Shown here in pieces: positions 53,656 to 63,225 of a stretch of 64,000 nucleotides of DNA. Source of the stretch: Sphingobium baderi. GTDB lineage: Bacteria; Pseudomonadota; Alphaproteobacteria; Sphingomonadales; Sphingomonadaceae. The stretch is taken from assembly GCF_001456115.1 (NCBI RefSeq), contig NZ_CP013264.1, positions 3,366,501 through 3,430,500 of the forward strand. The letters run 5' to 3'. The position numbers and the translations under genes were made by a program. Each line of letters starts with the position of its first letter. Within the stretch, counting starts at the first letter, position 1. Below the pieces are notes generated by a model. That model was not told the DNA's origin and ran no database searches. It saw nothing but the letters and a program-made list of their open reading frames with translations.

Positions 53656-54443
53656 CCAACAAGCTGATCGAGATCTGCGAAACGAAGCGCCATGAAGTCG
53701 CCGCCCGCAAGGCCGCGATGACCGTCTCCACGCTCCATGCCCGCGCCGCCGAGCAGACACCGCCGCGTGGCTTCCGCAAGGCATTGGACGATGCCGCCCG
53801 CTCCGGCTTCGGCCTGATCGCGGAAATCAAGAAGGCCAGTCCTTCCAAGGGCCTGATCCGCACCGACTTCGATCCCCCCGCCCATGCCCAGGCTTATGCG
53901 GCAGGCGGTGCGGCCTGTCTGTCGGTCCTGACCGACCATTCCTATTTTCAAGGGCATGAAGATTTTTTGATGGCCGCTCGTTCGGCCTGTGCCCTGCCCG
54001 TCATCCGCAAGGACTTCCTCGTCGATCCGTGGCAGGTTCTGGAAAGCCGCTCCATCGGCGCAGACGCTATCCTCATCATCGTCGCCGCGCTCGAGGACAG
54101 TCAGATGGCGGAAATAGAGGATGCCGCCATCGGCCTTGGCATGGACGCTCTGATCGAAGTGCATGACGCGCATGAACTGGAGCGCGCCTTGAAGCTGCAA
54201 TCCCGCCTGATCGGCGTCAACAACCGCGACCTGCGCGATTTTACCGTCGATTTCGCCCGCACCTATGAACTGGTGGACAAGGCGCCCAAAGGCTGCACCT
54301 TCGTCGCTGAAAGCGGCCTTGGTAGTCACGCCGACCTGCTAACGATGGCCGACCATGGGGTGCGCTGTTTCCTCGTCGGGGAATCGCTCATGCGACAGGC
54401 CGATCTGGAAGCGGCCACCCACAATCTGCTGACCGGCGAATGA
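53652..54443 (+). CDS. trpC: Indole-3-glycerol phosphate synthase
   Basis: 263 residues, monofunctional. The (beta/alpha)8 barrel has the catalytic lysine in [23 protein letters not shown], the [13 protein letters not shown] motif ([13 protein letters not shown]) and [10 protein letters not shown]. It closes the indole ring in tryptophan synthesis. ATGA overlaps are present with trpD upstream and moaC downstream. Confidence 0.97.
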   Translation: MTNKLIEICETKRHEVAARKAAMTVSTLHARAAEQTPPRGFRKALDDAARSGFGLIAEIKKASPSKGLIRTDFDPPAHAQAYAAGGAACLSVLTDHSYFQGHEDFLMAARSACALPVIRKDFLVDPWQVLESRSIGADAILIIVAALEDSQMAEIEDAAIGLGMDALIEVHDAHELERALKLQSRLIGVNNRDLRDFTVDFARTYELVDKAPKGCTFVAESGLGSHADLLTMADHGVRCFLVGESLMRQADLEAATHNLLTGE

Positions 54444-54919
54444 CCGGCGGCCTCACCCATCTGGATGAGGACGGGTCGGCGCGCATGGTCGACGTGTCGA
54501 ACAAGGTCGTCACCGCTCGCCAGGCCGTCGCCACCGGGCGCATTACGATGAATCGGGACGCCGCCGCCGCCATCGCCGCCGGTCAGGTAAAGAAGGGCGA
54601 CGTGCTCGCCGTCGCGCGCATCGCTGGGATCATGGCGGCAAAGCGGACGTCCGATCTCATCCCGCTCTGCCACCCCCTGCCGCTCAGTTCCGTGACGGTC
54701 GATCTCAACCTCGACGAAGAGGGTGTAACCGTGACGGTCGCCGCCCGGACGGCTGGCCAGACCGGCGTGGAGATGGAAGCCCTGACCGGGGCTTCTGTCG
54801 CCTTGCTCACCATTTACGACATGGCGAAGGCGCTGGACAAGGCCATGATCATTGATGGCGTGCGCCTGCTTTCCAAGACGGGCGGCAAGTCAGGCGACTG
54901 GCACGCGCCGGCGTCATGA
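54440..54919 (+). CDS. moaC: Cyclic pyranopterin monophosphate synthase MoaC
   Basis: 159 residues. It converts the MoaA product into cyclic pyranopterin monophosphate. Family motifs are [37 protein letters not shown] and [23 protein letters not shown]. The active-site residues lie in the LCHPL and MEALT regions. It is coupled by overlaps to trpC before and moeA after. Confidence 0.97.
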   Translation: MTGGLTHLDEDGSARMVDVSNKVVTARQAVATGRITMNRDAAAAIAAGQVKKGDVLAVARIAGIMAAKRTSDLIPLCHPLPLSSVTVDLNLDEEGVTVTVAARTAGQTGVEMEALTGASVALLTIYDMAKALDKAMIIDGVRLLSKTGGKSGDWHAPAS

Positions 54920-56100
54920 GCCTCCTCCCCGTATCGGAAGCGCAGGCGCGACTGTTCGCGCTGACCCCGCCCCTTCCGGTGGAAGAGGTTCCAGTCACAT
55001 CCTGCGTGGGCCGCTGGCTGGCGCAGGACATCGCGGCCCATCGCGATCAACCTTGGGCCGATCTTTCCGCGATGGACGGCTATGCTGTGCGCGCGGCAGA
55101 ATGGCCCGGACCATGGCGCGTGACCGGCGCCAGCACCGCGGGTGGCTATCTGCCTACTGCGTTGGCACAAGGCGAGGCCTACCGCATCTTCACCGGTGCG
55201 CCGCTCCCTCCGGGAGCTGACGCCATTCTCATTCAGGAGAATGCGGAACTGACCGGCGATGTGCTGCGCGGCGTGGACAAACCATTGACGCCAGGTCTGC
55301 ATGTCCGCGCGACTGCGTCGGATTTTCACATCCATCAAACATTGCTTGCGGGCGGGGCGCAATTGAACGCTGCGAAGATCGCCCTAGCCGTCCTTGCAGG
55401 GCACGGAACCCTTCCGGTTCGCAAGCGCCCTACCATAGCCATATTATCGACGGGCAATGAACTCGTGGCGCCCGGCCAGCCTGCGCCTCCCGGCAAGCTT
55501 CCTTCATCCAATGCCCCGATGCTGATGGCAATGCTCGGCACCGTGCCTTGCGGCATCCTCGATCTGGGAATAGTTCCAGATGATCTCGAAACCATGATAC
55601 AAGCCTTTGAAAAGGCTAAAATGGCTGACATAATTTTATCGACGGGGGGCGCATCTGTCGGTGATCATGATCTGGTTCGTCCCGCCTTTACCCAGGCGGG
55701 CGGATCGCTGGACTTCTGGAAAATCCGCATGCGTCCCGGAAAACCGCTCATGGCAGGAAAGCTGGGGCATTCTGTTTTTCTCGGTCTGCCGGGCAATCCG
55801 GTTTCCGCCTTCGTAACTGCCATGTTGTTCCTGCTGCCACTGGTCCGCCATATGGGAGGAGCCGCCTCGCCCCTCCCCGTCCTGGCCAGTGCCCGCCTTG
55901 CCGCGCCCCTGCCGGCTACCGGAGAACGGGACGACTATCTACGCGCCTTTCGGGCCGAAGGAGGAATCGTTTCCGTGACGTCGCAGGATAGCGCGGCGAC
56001 GGCTGCAATGGCGCGTGCGGACTGCCTGATCCTGCGTCGCGCGCATTCCGCTCCGGCCAAGACCGGCGATATCGTCGATATTCTTCCCATCCCGGCATAG
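54916..56100 (+). CDS. moeA: Molybdopterin molybdenumtransferase MoeA
   Basis: 394 residues with the MoeA domain order. The N-terminal part contains [13 protein letters not shown] and [18 protein letters not shown], the MPT-binding domain has [10 protein letters not shown] and [14 protein letters not shown], and [27 protein letters not shown] is present. A C-terminal beta domain ends the protein. MoeA inserts molybdenum into molybdopterin. It ends the operon and is followed by a terminator-like hairpin. Confidence 0.96.
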   Translation: MSLLPVSEAQARLFALTPPLPVEEVPVTSCVGRWLAQDIAAHRDQPWADLSAMDGYAVRAAEWPGPWRVTGASTAGGYLPTALAQGEAYRIFTGAPLPPGADAILIQENAELTGDVLRGVDKPLTPGLHVRATASDFHIHQTLLAGGAQLNAAKIALAVLAGHGTLPVRKRPTIAILSTGNELVAPGQPAPPGKLPSSNAPMLMAMLGTVPCGILDLGIVPDDLETMIQAFEKAKMADIILSTGGASVGDHDLVRPAFTQAGGSLDFWKIRMRPGKPLMAGKLGHSVFLGLPGNPVSAFVTAMLFLLPLVRHMGGAASPLPVLASARLAAPLPATGERDDYLRAFRAEGGIVSVTSQDSAATAAMARADCLILRRAHSAPAKTGDIVDILPIPA

Positions 56101-56107
56101 AAAGAGA

Positions 56108-56130
56108 AAGGGGCCGCATCGCGACCCCTT
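56108..56130. terminator. Terminator-like hairpin after moeA
   Basis: AAGGGGCCGC-ATC-GCGACCCCTT forms a stem with one mismatch eight bases past the moeA stop and faces a small leftward gene, so it may serve both directions. T-runs are short. Confidence 0.55.
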
Positions 56131-56152
56131 CCAAAAGACATATCAACTTCTG

Positions 56153-56293
56153 TCAGCGCTGCTGCTTGCCGGGATTGGAGTCCTTGCGGCGCTCATCGCC
56201 CATCTGGCCCTGCTTATTCTCCTGCTGCTGCTGACGTCCGCCTTGCTGTTCGCGGCGCTGCTGTTGTTTGTCCTGATCGTTCTGGTTGGGCAT
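56153..56293 (-). CDS. Small hydrophilic low-complexity protein
   Basis: 46 residues starting MPNQNDQDKQQQRREQQGG, almost entirely Gln, Arg, Lys, Asp, Asn and Gly, with no hydrophobic core. Starting at 56293 gives the best context (AGGAGAG about 10 bases upstream). It may be an intrinsically disordered stress protein. It is the last chromosomal gene before the IS1595-type element. Expression is not proven. Confidence 0.55.
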   Translation of the reverse strand: MPNQNDQDKQQQRREQQGGRQQQQENKQGQMGDERRKDSNPGKQQR

Positions 56294-56460
56294 GGTCACT
56301 CTCCTAACCTCTCCACCTGAAGAGGTAGCCTGAGAACGGCCCGTCCCACTCACCGTTCCGCGCGAATGCGACCAACGGTTAACCGCTTGGTGATTATCCC
56401 CTTTGCATACGTGATTGACTCGTTAATCATTGGACGCGATAGCCCCCATGAGGGGGATTT

Positions 56461-57336
56461 ATGGCAAAAACCTTTGAACAGTTTCACTTTTCCCTGATTG
56501 AACGGGACCAGCCTGACCTACTTGAGGCGAAAATGTCTCGGGAGGATTGGCTTAGAGCGAAGTTCGGGGTCCGTTTTGATTTCCAGCATCAAGGGAAGCC
56601 GTTCTCTTGGGTGCCGCAAAACTGGGCGGGCGATTATGTGGTCGGCATTATCGAACGCCAGAAATTTCATGTGGTCCGCACTCCCCCAAATGATGGAGCG
56701 GCGGAAATTGAAGGCAGCTTCTGGACTGGTTCCATGGTCGTTATCGACCCAAGGAACATACCCGGCGGACAGGGAGTGGCTGTAGAGGCCAACTCCAATG
56801 TTGGCCAGCCTAGCGCGATATTGTCGTCCCTGGTGGGACATATGAACGCAATTCTGCCCCACCAATACGCCATACAATTCAAGGCACTCTTCGAAGGCGG
56901 CTCATTCTGGCGTTTCGCGGAGAGACACGGCGGTCAGCTGGAATATGTGAGGTTTAAGTTCACTGTTCCGAATATGATATTCGGCGCTGGAGGTGGCGTT
57001 AAGCAGGGGCTTAGAAGAATAGGCAGCGATACAAACGCTCAAGAGATCGAAGTTAAGATAGAAAGCGCAGAGGGAATAGATGCCAATAGTGAGGCCGTTA
57101 AAGAAGGCGTTGCTTATGGCGAAGAGGGAAATGCATCGGTTACTGCAAAATCACTGAATGGCGACAGATGGTCATCGACAAAGCAGAAGATGACTGCTAA
57201 AGTCCAGAGCGTTTTAGATTTGCCAAAAGCGAAGGTTGAAGAGGTTCAAGAATGGCTCAAGCAGGCTTTGAACCGTGAGCAGGATTCTAGCGATAGCGGG
57301 TTTGATAATCCTGACGATTGGCATCGGGATAACTAG
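56461..57336 (+). CDS. IS1595 cargo protein 1, function unknown
   Basis: 291 residues, no signal peptide or membrane helix. It is preceded by GAGGGGG at a 6-base spacing. The N-terminal half contains YVVGIIERQKFHVVRTPPNDGAAEIEGSFWTGSMVVIDP and the middle GGSFWRFAERHGGQLEYVRFKFTVPNMIFG. The C-terminal half is charged and helical, ending in an acidic tail. I do not recognise the family. Base composition is lower in GC than the neighbours. It is translationally overlapped by a membrane-protein gene, so the two probably form a soluble-plus-membrane pair. Confidence 0.75.
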   Translation: MAKTFEQFHFSLIERDQPDLLEAKMSREDWLRAKFGVRFDFQHQGKPFSWVPQNWAGDYVVGIIERQKFHVVRTPPNDGAAEIEGSFWTGSMVVIDPRNIPGGQGVAVEANSNVGQPSAILSSLVGHMNAILPHQYAIQFKALFEGGSFWRFAERHGGQLEYVRFKFTVPNMIFGAGGGVKQGLRRIGSDTNAQEIEVKIESAEGIDANSEAVKEGVAYGEEGNASVTAKSLNGDRWSSTKQKMTAKVQSVLDLPKAKVEEVQEWLKQALNREQDSSDSGFDNPDDWHRDN

Positions 57337-57727
57337 CTGCATCCGTCCAGAAATATTTGGGGATTCTAATTCTTTCCTTAAGAACTTCGTAAACCATGAG
57401 CTGCTGGCGGTCTTGGGGGTTATTGTAACGATAACGCTGGCGTCGGCTGCAAGCCTCCACCTTGAGTTGAACAGGCTAGAAAATGATACGGGCGAGAAAT
57501 TTTTAGAAGCGCGGTCTGCTACGAAGGCGTATGCTTATCTTCTGATTACGCTCTTTGGCGCGGCCCTCGCTCTAGTCATCGCAAAGCCAGTGGTGGCTGA
57601 AACTGAAAGCGTGAAATCGCTGTTCAACGGAGCGGCGATCTTGGTGATAGTGTTGAACATGCTCGCTTTGATTGACCTAACAAGTGCCGTGTTTGCCATC
57701 CCGCCGGATCGGAGGCTGAAAAAATGA
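57275..57727 (+). CDS. IS1595 cargo protein 2, four-helix membrane protein
   Basis: 150 residues from a GTG that lies 62 bases inside the preceding gene, which implies coupled translation. Four hydrophobic segments are seen at about 5-23, 42-62, 86-106 and 118-140. The segment between helices 2 and 3 is polar and charged (ELNRLENDTGEKFLEARSATKAYA). A later start cannot be excluded but would remove helix 1. No family recognised. Pairing with a cytosolic partner resembles two-gene defence or toxin modules, which is inference only. Confidence 0.65.
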   Translation: MSRILAIAGLIILTIGIGITSCIRPEIFGDSNSFLKNFVNHELLAVLGVIVTITLASAASLHLELNRLENDTGEKFLEARSATKAYAYLLITLFGAALALVIAKPVVAETESVKSLFNGAAILVIVLNMLALIDLTSAVFAIPPDRRLKK

Positions 57728-57894
57728 CGACGTTGAAGCAGGCCCGCGAGAGCGGGAAAATCGACCAGTTCATCAAGGAGCATGAGGCCGATCCCGAAGG
57801 GGATGCGGAAGCCTTCAATCGCGCCGTTCGGGCAATGGCCCGAAAGTCGAAAGAAGCTCCGAAAGCATCGTCTCGGGACAATCGCGACGATTGA
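57724..57894 (+). CDS. Small IS1595-associated protein
   Basis: 56 residues starting MTTLKQARESGKIDQFIKE and ending in a charged tail. The start overlaps the previous stop by ATGA. Its last 80 bases run antisense over the 3' end of the transposase gene. Small proteins of this type often accompany ISXO2/IS1595 transposases; the function is not known. Confidence 0.6.
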   Translation: MTTLKQARESGKIDQFIKEHEADPEGDAEAFNRAVRAMARKSKEAPKASSRDNRDD

Positions 57895-58714
57895 AGCGAT
57901 ATTCCGCCTCCTTCGCATATTTCCACAGATGCTTGCCGCTCACATGAATGTGGGTGCCGTGGATCGACCGCTTTAGCTGCGACCAGAAACCCTCGACGCC
58001 GTTGGTTGTGACATGGCCGCGCACATATTCGCCCGACGAGTGATTGACCGTCTTGTGCCAGAAGCCATGGCCGGTCCCATCCAAGCCCGCATAGCTGACA
58101 AATTCGTCGGTGTGGATTTCGGTGTGCGGCTTCACGTTGGCTACAATCTCGCTTTGCAGAGTGCTTTTACGACGGTTCGGGATCACTTTCGTCATGACGC
58201 TGCCACCACGTTCCACCATCGCCATGATCGCGGTCTTGTTGGCTTTGTATCCAGTGCCTTTGCCGGTCGCTTCGCCGCCAATATAGGTTTCGTCCACCTC
58301 AACCGTCTTGAACACACCGCCCAGCGGTTCTTCACCGTCCACATCAGCCATATGCTCGCGGATCAGGTGCGCCATGCGCCACGCCGTCTTGTAGGTCACG
58401 CCTAGCTGGCGCTCTAGTTCCTTCGCCGCCACGCCGTTGCGCGTCGTGGTGAACAGGTAGATGGCATAGAACCAAAGCTGGAGCGGCGTCCGGGTCTGTT
58501 CGAACGGGGTGCCCACGGTAGGGTGCAGGTGGTGGCCGCACCACTGGCAGGAATAGGCGCGCTCGGCCTTGATCCGATACCAGTTGGAAGGACGTTCGCA
58601 GGAGGGGCACTCGAAGCCCTGCCCAAACCGGATTTCAAACAGATGGTTCAGGCAGCTTTCGTCATCGGGAAACTGCTTGAAGAACTGCGCGATGGTTTGG
58701 GGCTTCTTGCTCAT
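57815..58714 (-). CDS. IS1595-family (ISXO2-like) transposase
   Basis: 299 residues. The N-terminal zinc-ribbon is [13 protein letters not shown] ... [18 protein letters not shown]. The DDE-type core is [32 protein letters not shown] and the [44 protein letters not shown] block. It appears full length. The start is 25 bases inside the right terminal repeat. Confidence 0.95.
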   Translation of the reverse strand: MSKKPQTIAQFFKQFPDDESCLNHLFEIRFGQGFECPSCERPSNWYRIKAERAYSCQWCGHHLHPTVGTPFEQTRTPLQLWFYAIYLFTTTRNGVAAKELERQLGVTYKTAWRMAHLIREHMADVDGEEPLGGVFKTVEVDETYIGGEATGKGTGYKANKTAIMAMVERGGSVMTKVIPNRRKSTLQSEIVANVKPHTEIHTDEFVSYAGLDGTGHGFWHKTVNHSSGEYVRGHVTTNGVEGFWSQLKRSIHGTHIHVSGKHLWKYAKEAEYRFNRRDCPETMLSELLSTFGPLPERRD

Positions 58715-58768
58715 GCCTCATGTATAGCGCAATTCCTTACGTATGCAAAGGGGATAATCACCAACCGC

Positions 58769-58811
58769 TTGACTTGCCCCCTTCCGTTTCCTATGCGTTC
58801 TCCATCCGTTC
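58769..58811 (+). promoter_or_regulatory. lexA promoter with alphaproteobacterial SOS box
   Basis: A -35 TTGACT (58769-58774), a 17-base spacer and a -10 TATGCG (58792-58797) are followed by GTTC-TCCATCC-GTTC (58797-58811), an exact match to the alphaproteobacterial SOS box GTTC-N7-GTTC. LexA binding there would block its own promoter. The first two bases of the -35 box are the last two of the IS target duplication. Confidence 0.85.
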
Positions 58812-58828
58812 CATTGGAGATCGCAGGC

Positions 58829-59500
58829 ATGTTGACGCCCAAACAGCAACAGTTGCTGAGCTTCATCCAGACCCGCCTGGAAGAGCGCGGCGTGTCCCCC
58901 TCATTTGAAGAGATGAAGGACGCGCTCGACCTGCGATCCAAATCGGGCATCCACCGCCTCATCAATGCGCTGGAGGAACGCGGCTTCATCCGGCGCCTGC
59001 CCAATCGTGCGCGGGCTTTGGAAGTGCTGAAATTGCCGGACGCCATGCATCGCCTGCCAAAGGAGATGCCTGCCGCCACGTCGCAAGCGCGCGTCAGCCT
59101 GCCCATCGCCGCTAATGACATCATCGAAATCCCTCTGCATGGACGGATCGCAGCGGGCGTTCCCATCGAGGCGCTGGAGGGGCAGAATATGCTCTCCGTG
59201 CCGGCAGCCCTGCTAGGCGCGGGTGACCATTATGCGCTGGAGGTAGCGGGCGATTCCATGGTCGATGCCGGTATTCTCGATGGCGATTTCGCGCTGATCC
59301 AGAAAACCGACGTAGCGCGGGAAGGCCAGATAGTGGTCGCCCTCATCGACGACAATGAAGCCACGCTCAAATATTTCCGCCGCGACGGCAAGAGGGTGAG
59401 ACTTGACCCCGCCAACAGCGCTTATGAGCCTCAGCTATACGATCCCACACAGGTTCGCATTCAAGGCAAGCTGGCCGGGTTGCTGCGCCGATATAATTGA
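58829..59500 (+). CDS. lexA: SOS repressor LexA
   Basis: 223 residues. The N-terminal winged helix starts [26 protein letters not shown]. The self-cleavage site is Ala109-Gly110 in [11 protein letters not shown]. The Ser143 (GDSM) and Lys181 (ATLKYF) dyad is intact. LexA represses DNA-damage genes and is cleaved with RecA help. I start at 58829; the longer frame runs through the promoter and IS end. Confidence 0.97.
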   Translation: MLTPKQQQLLSFIQTRLEERGVSPSFEEMKDALDLRSKSGIHRLINALEERGFIRRLPNRARALEVLKLPDAMHRLPKEMPAATSQARVSLPIAANDIIEIPLHGRIAAGVPIEALEGQNMLSVPAALLGAGDHYALEVAGDSMVDAGILDGDFALIQKTDVAREGQIVVALIDDNEATLKYFRRDGKRVRLDPANSAYEPQLYDPTQVRIQGKLAGLLRRYN

Positions 59501-59580
59501 AGCATCGCGCGAAGGATCAGGGCTACTTTTCAGTAACCCGGGCGGCGAAACAGAATGAGAGCGCACGGCCTGCATCAGAT

Positions 59581-61737
59581 CTAACGCGATCTGCTCTGAT
59601 CGGTGCGTCCGCGGCGCGGCATCCAGGGATGGGCGTCATGCGGGCTATGGACAGAGCGAATCGTCCCATTCTCCAGATTGATGGCGAGACCACCTGTCGC
59701 CGCTAACATAGAGCGATCCACCTTCAGCCACCTGGGTCGGCACCATCGAGGCAAGCGACGGTCACTGACGACGATATCGGCCCATTGGCAATCGCGCATG
59801 AAGGCTTTTCTTTCGACAAACATGCGGCTGCGAGTGACAAGCAACCGCCAGGATCTGCCTCCCCTGTCCAACAGGACCGAACACAGATCCGCGGAGCAGC
59901 GTGCCTGCGGCAGACTGGCCAGGGATTCGAGAGTTCCATCATAGCCCGCACTTTCCGTCAGGGCATCGCGCACATATTCACCCGCCCTGTCCCGCAGCAA
60001 AGCCATGCCATCCCCCTCGGTTCGCAAGGCGACATGGCGGCCATCGCCGGTGATCAATATGTCGGGCGGAGGATTGAGCAAAATCGCCAGGAGCCCGATT
60101 CCAACGGGCGCCAACCCCAACCAGCGCCATGCGCTTCGCCACAGCAGGCACCACAGCCCGCCCATCACCATTACGGCAAAGACCCAGTTCGGCAGCGCCG
60201 GTCCCAGCGCCACGGCCATGGGACTTCCTCCGACGCCATGGGCAATCAACAGCAAGAAATCCAAGGCCTTGCCAGTCGCCCACCACGCCGGAGCACCCAG
60301 GCCCAGCAGATCCAGCAGAAGCGCCAAAGCCTCCAGCGGCATTACCACAAAGGTCGTAAGCGGGATCGCGATGATATTGGCGAATGCACCCAACATACCC
60401 GCCTTGTGAAAATGGAAGAAAGCGATCGGCGCCAACATCAGTTCGACCGCAAAGCCTGTCATCAACAAGACCGCGACCGAACGCCCGAACTTGCGCCAGC
60501 CATTTTCATCGCGCGCCGCAGCGAAAGCGCGAAATCGCGGGTGCTCCGACAAGGCGATAATTGCGATCACGGCGCCGAAACTCATCTGGAAACTCGGCCC
60601 GACCAGTGCTTCGGGCCACAGGCACAGCACGATCAGCGCTCCCGTCGCCACGAGCCGCAAGGTGATGGCGTCCCGCCCCAGCGCCAGACCGCCTAGCACG
60701 AGCAGCGCGGCGATGCAGGAGCGCACGGTCGGAACCTCCGCGCCCGTCAGCAAGGTATAGCCGATCCCCGCCAACGCCCCGCCCGTCGCCGCGATCAGCA
60801 TCAAAGGCCAATTCAGCGCCGCCCGGCGACTGATCGCCATCGTCCGCATGAGCAGGAAGATGACCGCGCCGATCAAAGCCGTCACATGCAGTCCGCTGAT
60901 GGACAACAGATGCGCGAGGCCACTGCGCCGCATCGCTTCCGCATCGTCCTCCGCAATCGCGCCCTGATCGCCGGTGGCGAGCGCGGCGGCAATGCCTTCC
61001 GCCGGCCCTTCCAGCCGATCGAGAATATGCGAGAACAGGCGATTCCTCATGTCAGGCCCACCCGTCGCGGGCGCGATGACGGCGATGGGCGGCAAGGCGC
61101 GTCCCGTTGCCCCTATCCCCTGAAAATAAGCCCGCGCGGCAAAATCATAGCCGCCCGGCAAGCTGGGTGGCGCCGGCGGCATCAACCGCACACGGAAGCG
61201 AACGGTTGCTCCTCGATCTATGGCGGGCGACATATCCGCCTCCCGCACATTCACCCGCACCAGGGATGGAAGCTCCGGCGCGCCTACCGGCCGCAGCAGC
61301 AAGCGAACCATGTCTTTCGAAGGAACGGGACTCACGGACCGGACTTCGCCCGTAAGCACCGCGAATGTGGCGCGCTGCAACGGCGGCTCTCCCACCAGCG
61401 CCGACTTGCCCCAAATGAGCAGGCAACCCAGACAGGCGAGTATCCCCGCCGAAACCGCCATCCTCCTTGCGCGACCTCCTGTCGGCAGCAAGACAGCGGC
61501 GCTGGCCAGAGCCAGGGTGACACAGCAAAAAGCGAGCCACGCCCACCGATGGGGTAAAGCAAACCAGGTCGCGATCCCGATTCCCAATCCCACCGGAACC
61601 CAGAGCGGGATTTGCTCCCTTTCCTTTTCCAGCCATTGTTCCAATGAAAAAGCCAAGGCCTGACGCCACGCCTTCCCCTTCTCCCGAACGGAAGTTTGTG
61701 GAGACTCAAAAGCCATGCTAGGGGGCGTCGCGTTCAT
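59581..61737 (-). CDS. comEC: ComEC/Rec2 DNA-uptake channel
   Basis: 718 residues. A DUF4131/OB-like N-terminal region follows the first helices (VLTGEVRSVSPVPSKDMVRLLL). The Competence domain has AAALATGDQGAIAEDDAEAMRRSGLAHLLSISGLHVT and many helices. ComEC carries single-stranded DNA across the inner membrane in transformation. The C-terminal part (TGDGRHVALRTEGDG ... WLKVDRSML) lacks the HxHxDH metallo-beta-lactamase motif of longer ComEC forms, as is common in alphaproteobacteria. Its start is 15 bases from that of gltX on the other strand. Confidence 0.9.
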   Translation of the reverse strand: MNATPPSMAFESPQTSVREKGKAWRQALAFSLEQWLEKEREQIPLWVPVGLGIGIATWFALPHRWAWLAFCCVTLALASAAVLLPTGGRARRMAVSAGILACLGCLLIWGKSALVGEPPLQRATFAVLTGEVRSVSPVPSKDMVRLLLRPVGAPELPSLVRVNVREADMSPAIDRGATVRFRVRLMPPAPPSLPGGYDFAARAYFQGIGATGRALPPIAVIAPATGGPDMRNRLFSHILDRLEGPAEGIAAALATGDQGAIAEDDAEAMRRSGLAHLLSISGLHVTALIGAVIFLLMRTMAISRRAALNWPLMLIAATGGALAGIGYTLLTGAEVPTVRSCIAALLVLGGLALGRDAITLRLVATGALIVLCLWPEALVGPSFQMSFGAVIAIIALSEHPRFRAFAAARDENGWRKFGRSVAVLLMTGFAVELMLAPIAFFHFHKAGMLGAFANIIAIPLTTFVVMPLEALALLLDLLGLGAPAWWATGKALDFLLLIAHGVGGSPMAVALGPALPNWVFAVMVMGGLWCLLWRSAWRWLGLAPVGIGLLAILLNPPPDILITGDGRHVALRTEGDGMALLRDRAGEYVRDALTESAGYDGTLESLASLPQARCSADLCSVLLDRGGRSWRLLVTRSRMFVERKAFMRDCQWADIVVSDRRLPRWCRPRWLKVDRSMLAATGGLAINLENGTIRSVHSPHDAHPWMPRRGRTDQSRSR

Positions 61738-61752
61738 GAATAGGCAGGGCGA

Positions 61753-63207
61753 ATGTCAGGGAATTCTTCGGTGAGTGCAACGGGAATGAACAAGCAGGTG
61801 GTGACCCGTTTTGCCCCGTCCCCCACCGGCTTTCTACACATCGGCGGCGCCCGCACCGCGCTTTTCAACTGGCTGTTCGCGCGACACCATGGCGGCAAGT
61901 TCCTGCTCCGCATCGAAGATACGGACCGGACCCGTTCCACCGAGGAAGCAGTGGCCGCGATTTTCGATGGCCTGGAATGGCTCGGCCTTGGCGGCGACGA
62001 GCCTGCGGTCTTTCAGTTCGGGCGCTCGGCGCGCCATGCGGAAGTCGCCAATCAGATGCTGGCGAACGGCCACGCCTATCGCTGCTATGCGACGCCCGAA
62101 GAACTGGCGGAACTGCGCGAGCAGCAGCGCGCCGCGAAGCAACCGATGCGCTATGACGGCCGCTGGCGGGACCGTGCCTCGTCCGAGGCGCCCGCAGACG
62201 CGCCCTTCGTCATCCGGCTGAAGGCGCCGCGCGAAGGCGAAACGGTGATCGAGGATGCGGTGCAAGGCCGTGTCGTGGTCCAGAATGCGGAACTGGACGA
62301 CATGATCCTGCTCCGCTCCGATGGCACGCCCACCTATATGCTGGCTGTTGTCGTGGATGACAACGACATGGGCGTCACCCATGTCATTCGCGGTGACGAC
62401 CATCTGAACAATGCCTTCCGCCAACTAGGCATTATGAAAGCGATGGGCTGGGAAGAGCCGGTCTATGCCCACATCCCCCTGATCCACGGGTCGGACGGGG
62501 CGAAGCTTTCCAAGCGCCATGGGGCGCTGGGGGTCGATGCCTATCGCGACGAAATGGGAATGCTGCCCGAAGCGGTGCTCAACTATCTGCTCCGGCTGGG
62601 TTGGGGCCATGGGGACGAGGAAATCATCTCCATCGCACGCGCCATCGAACTGTTCGATATTTCGGGCGTGGGCCGCTCGCCTTCACGCTTCGACATTAAG
62701 AAGCTGGAGAATCTCAATGGCCACTATCTGCGGGAGGCCGACGATGCGCGGTTGGCGGCGCTGGTCGCCCCGCGCGTGGCAGCGGGGCTGGGCCAGCCCC
62801 TCCCCGCCGACGCGGGCGCGCTGTTGACGCAGGCGATGCCTTCGCTAAAGCCACGCGCGAAAACGCTTAATGAAATTGCGGAGGGGGCGGAATTCCTGTT
62901 CAAAAATTGCCCGCTGGATTTTGACGAAAAGGCCCTCGCTCTGCTAGACGACTCGGCGCGCGCGTTGCTGGCAAGCACAGCTGACGCTCTTTCTGCCGTT
63001 CAGCCCTGGACGGTCGAAGCGATCGAAGACGTCATACGCCGCGTGGCAGAGGATGCGGGCCTGGGCCTCGGCAAGGTAGCGCAGCCCTTGAGGGCGGCGT
63101 TGACCGGCCGGACGGTTTCGCCCGGAATTTTCGATGTCCTTTTCCTTCTGGGAAAAGAAGAAAGCTTGGGTCGGTTGATGGATGTGGGGCACGCATCGGT
63201 CGGCTGA
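61753..63207 (+). CDS. gltX: Glutamate-tRNA ligase
   Basis: 484 residues. It charges tRNA-Glu. The class I signatures are [22 protein letters not shown] (HIGG at 29-32 in the HIGH position) and the KLSKR loop at about 253-257. The C-terminal helical anticodon-binding region is complete. A later ATG at 61786 would also give a good N-terminus ([15 protein letters not shown]), so the start is uncertain by 11 codons. It precedes gltA. Confidence 0.95.
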   Translation: MSGNSSVSATGMNKQVVTRFAPSPTGFLHIGGARTALFNWLFARHHGGKFLLRIEDTDRTRSTEEAVAAIFDGLEWLGLGGDEPAVFQFGRSARHAEVANQMLANGHAYRCYATPEELAELREQQRAAKQPMRYDGRWRDRASSEAPADAPFVIRLKAPREGETVIEDAVQGRVVVQNAELDDMILLRSDGTPTYMLAVVVDDNDMGVTHVIRGDDHLNNAFRQLGIMKAMGWEEPVYAHIPLIHGSDGAKLSKRHGALGVDAYRDEMGMLPEAVLNYLLRLGWGHGDEEIISIARAIELFDISGVGRSPSRFDIKKLENLNGHYLREADDARLAALVAPRVAAGLGQPLPADAGALLTQAMPSLKPRAKTLNEIAEGAEFLFKNCPLDFDEKALALLDDSARALLASTADALSAVQPWTVEAIEDVIRRVAEDAGLGLGKVAQPLRAALTGRTVSPGIFDVLFLLGKEESLGRLMDVGHASVG

Positions 63208-63225
63208 CAGTTAAGGAGAACATGA

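Larger units (their letters stand above)
56389..58762. mobile_element. Complete IS1595-family element with cargo genes
   Basis: 2374 bp. The left terminal repeat at 56389-56412 begins GGTGATTATCCCC and ends GCATACGT; the right one at 58739-58762 is its exact reverse complement over 24 bp. An 8-bp target duplication AACCGCTT flanks it at 56381-56388 and 58763-58770, the size expected for IS1595. It carries a leftward transposase gene on the right and three rightward genes on the left. Perfect ends and target duplication indicate a recent insertion. Confidence 0.95.
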
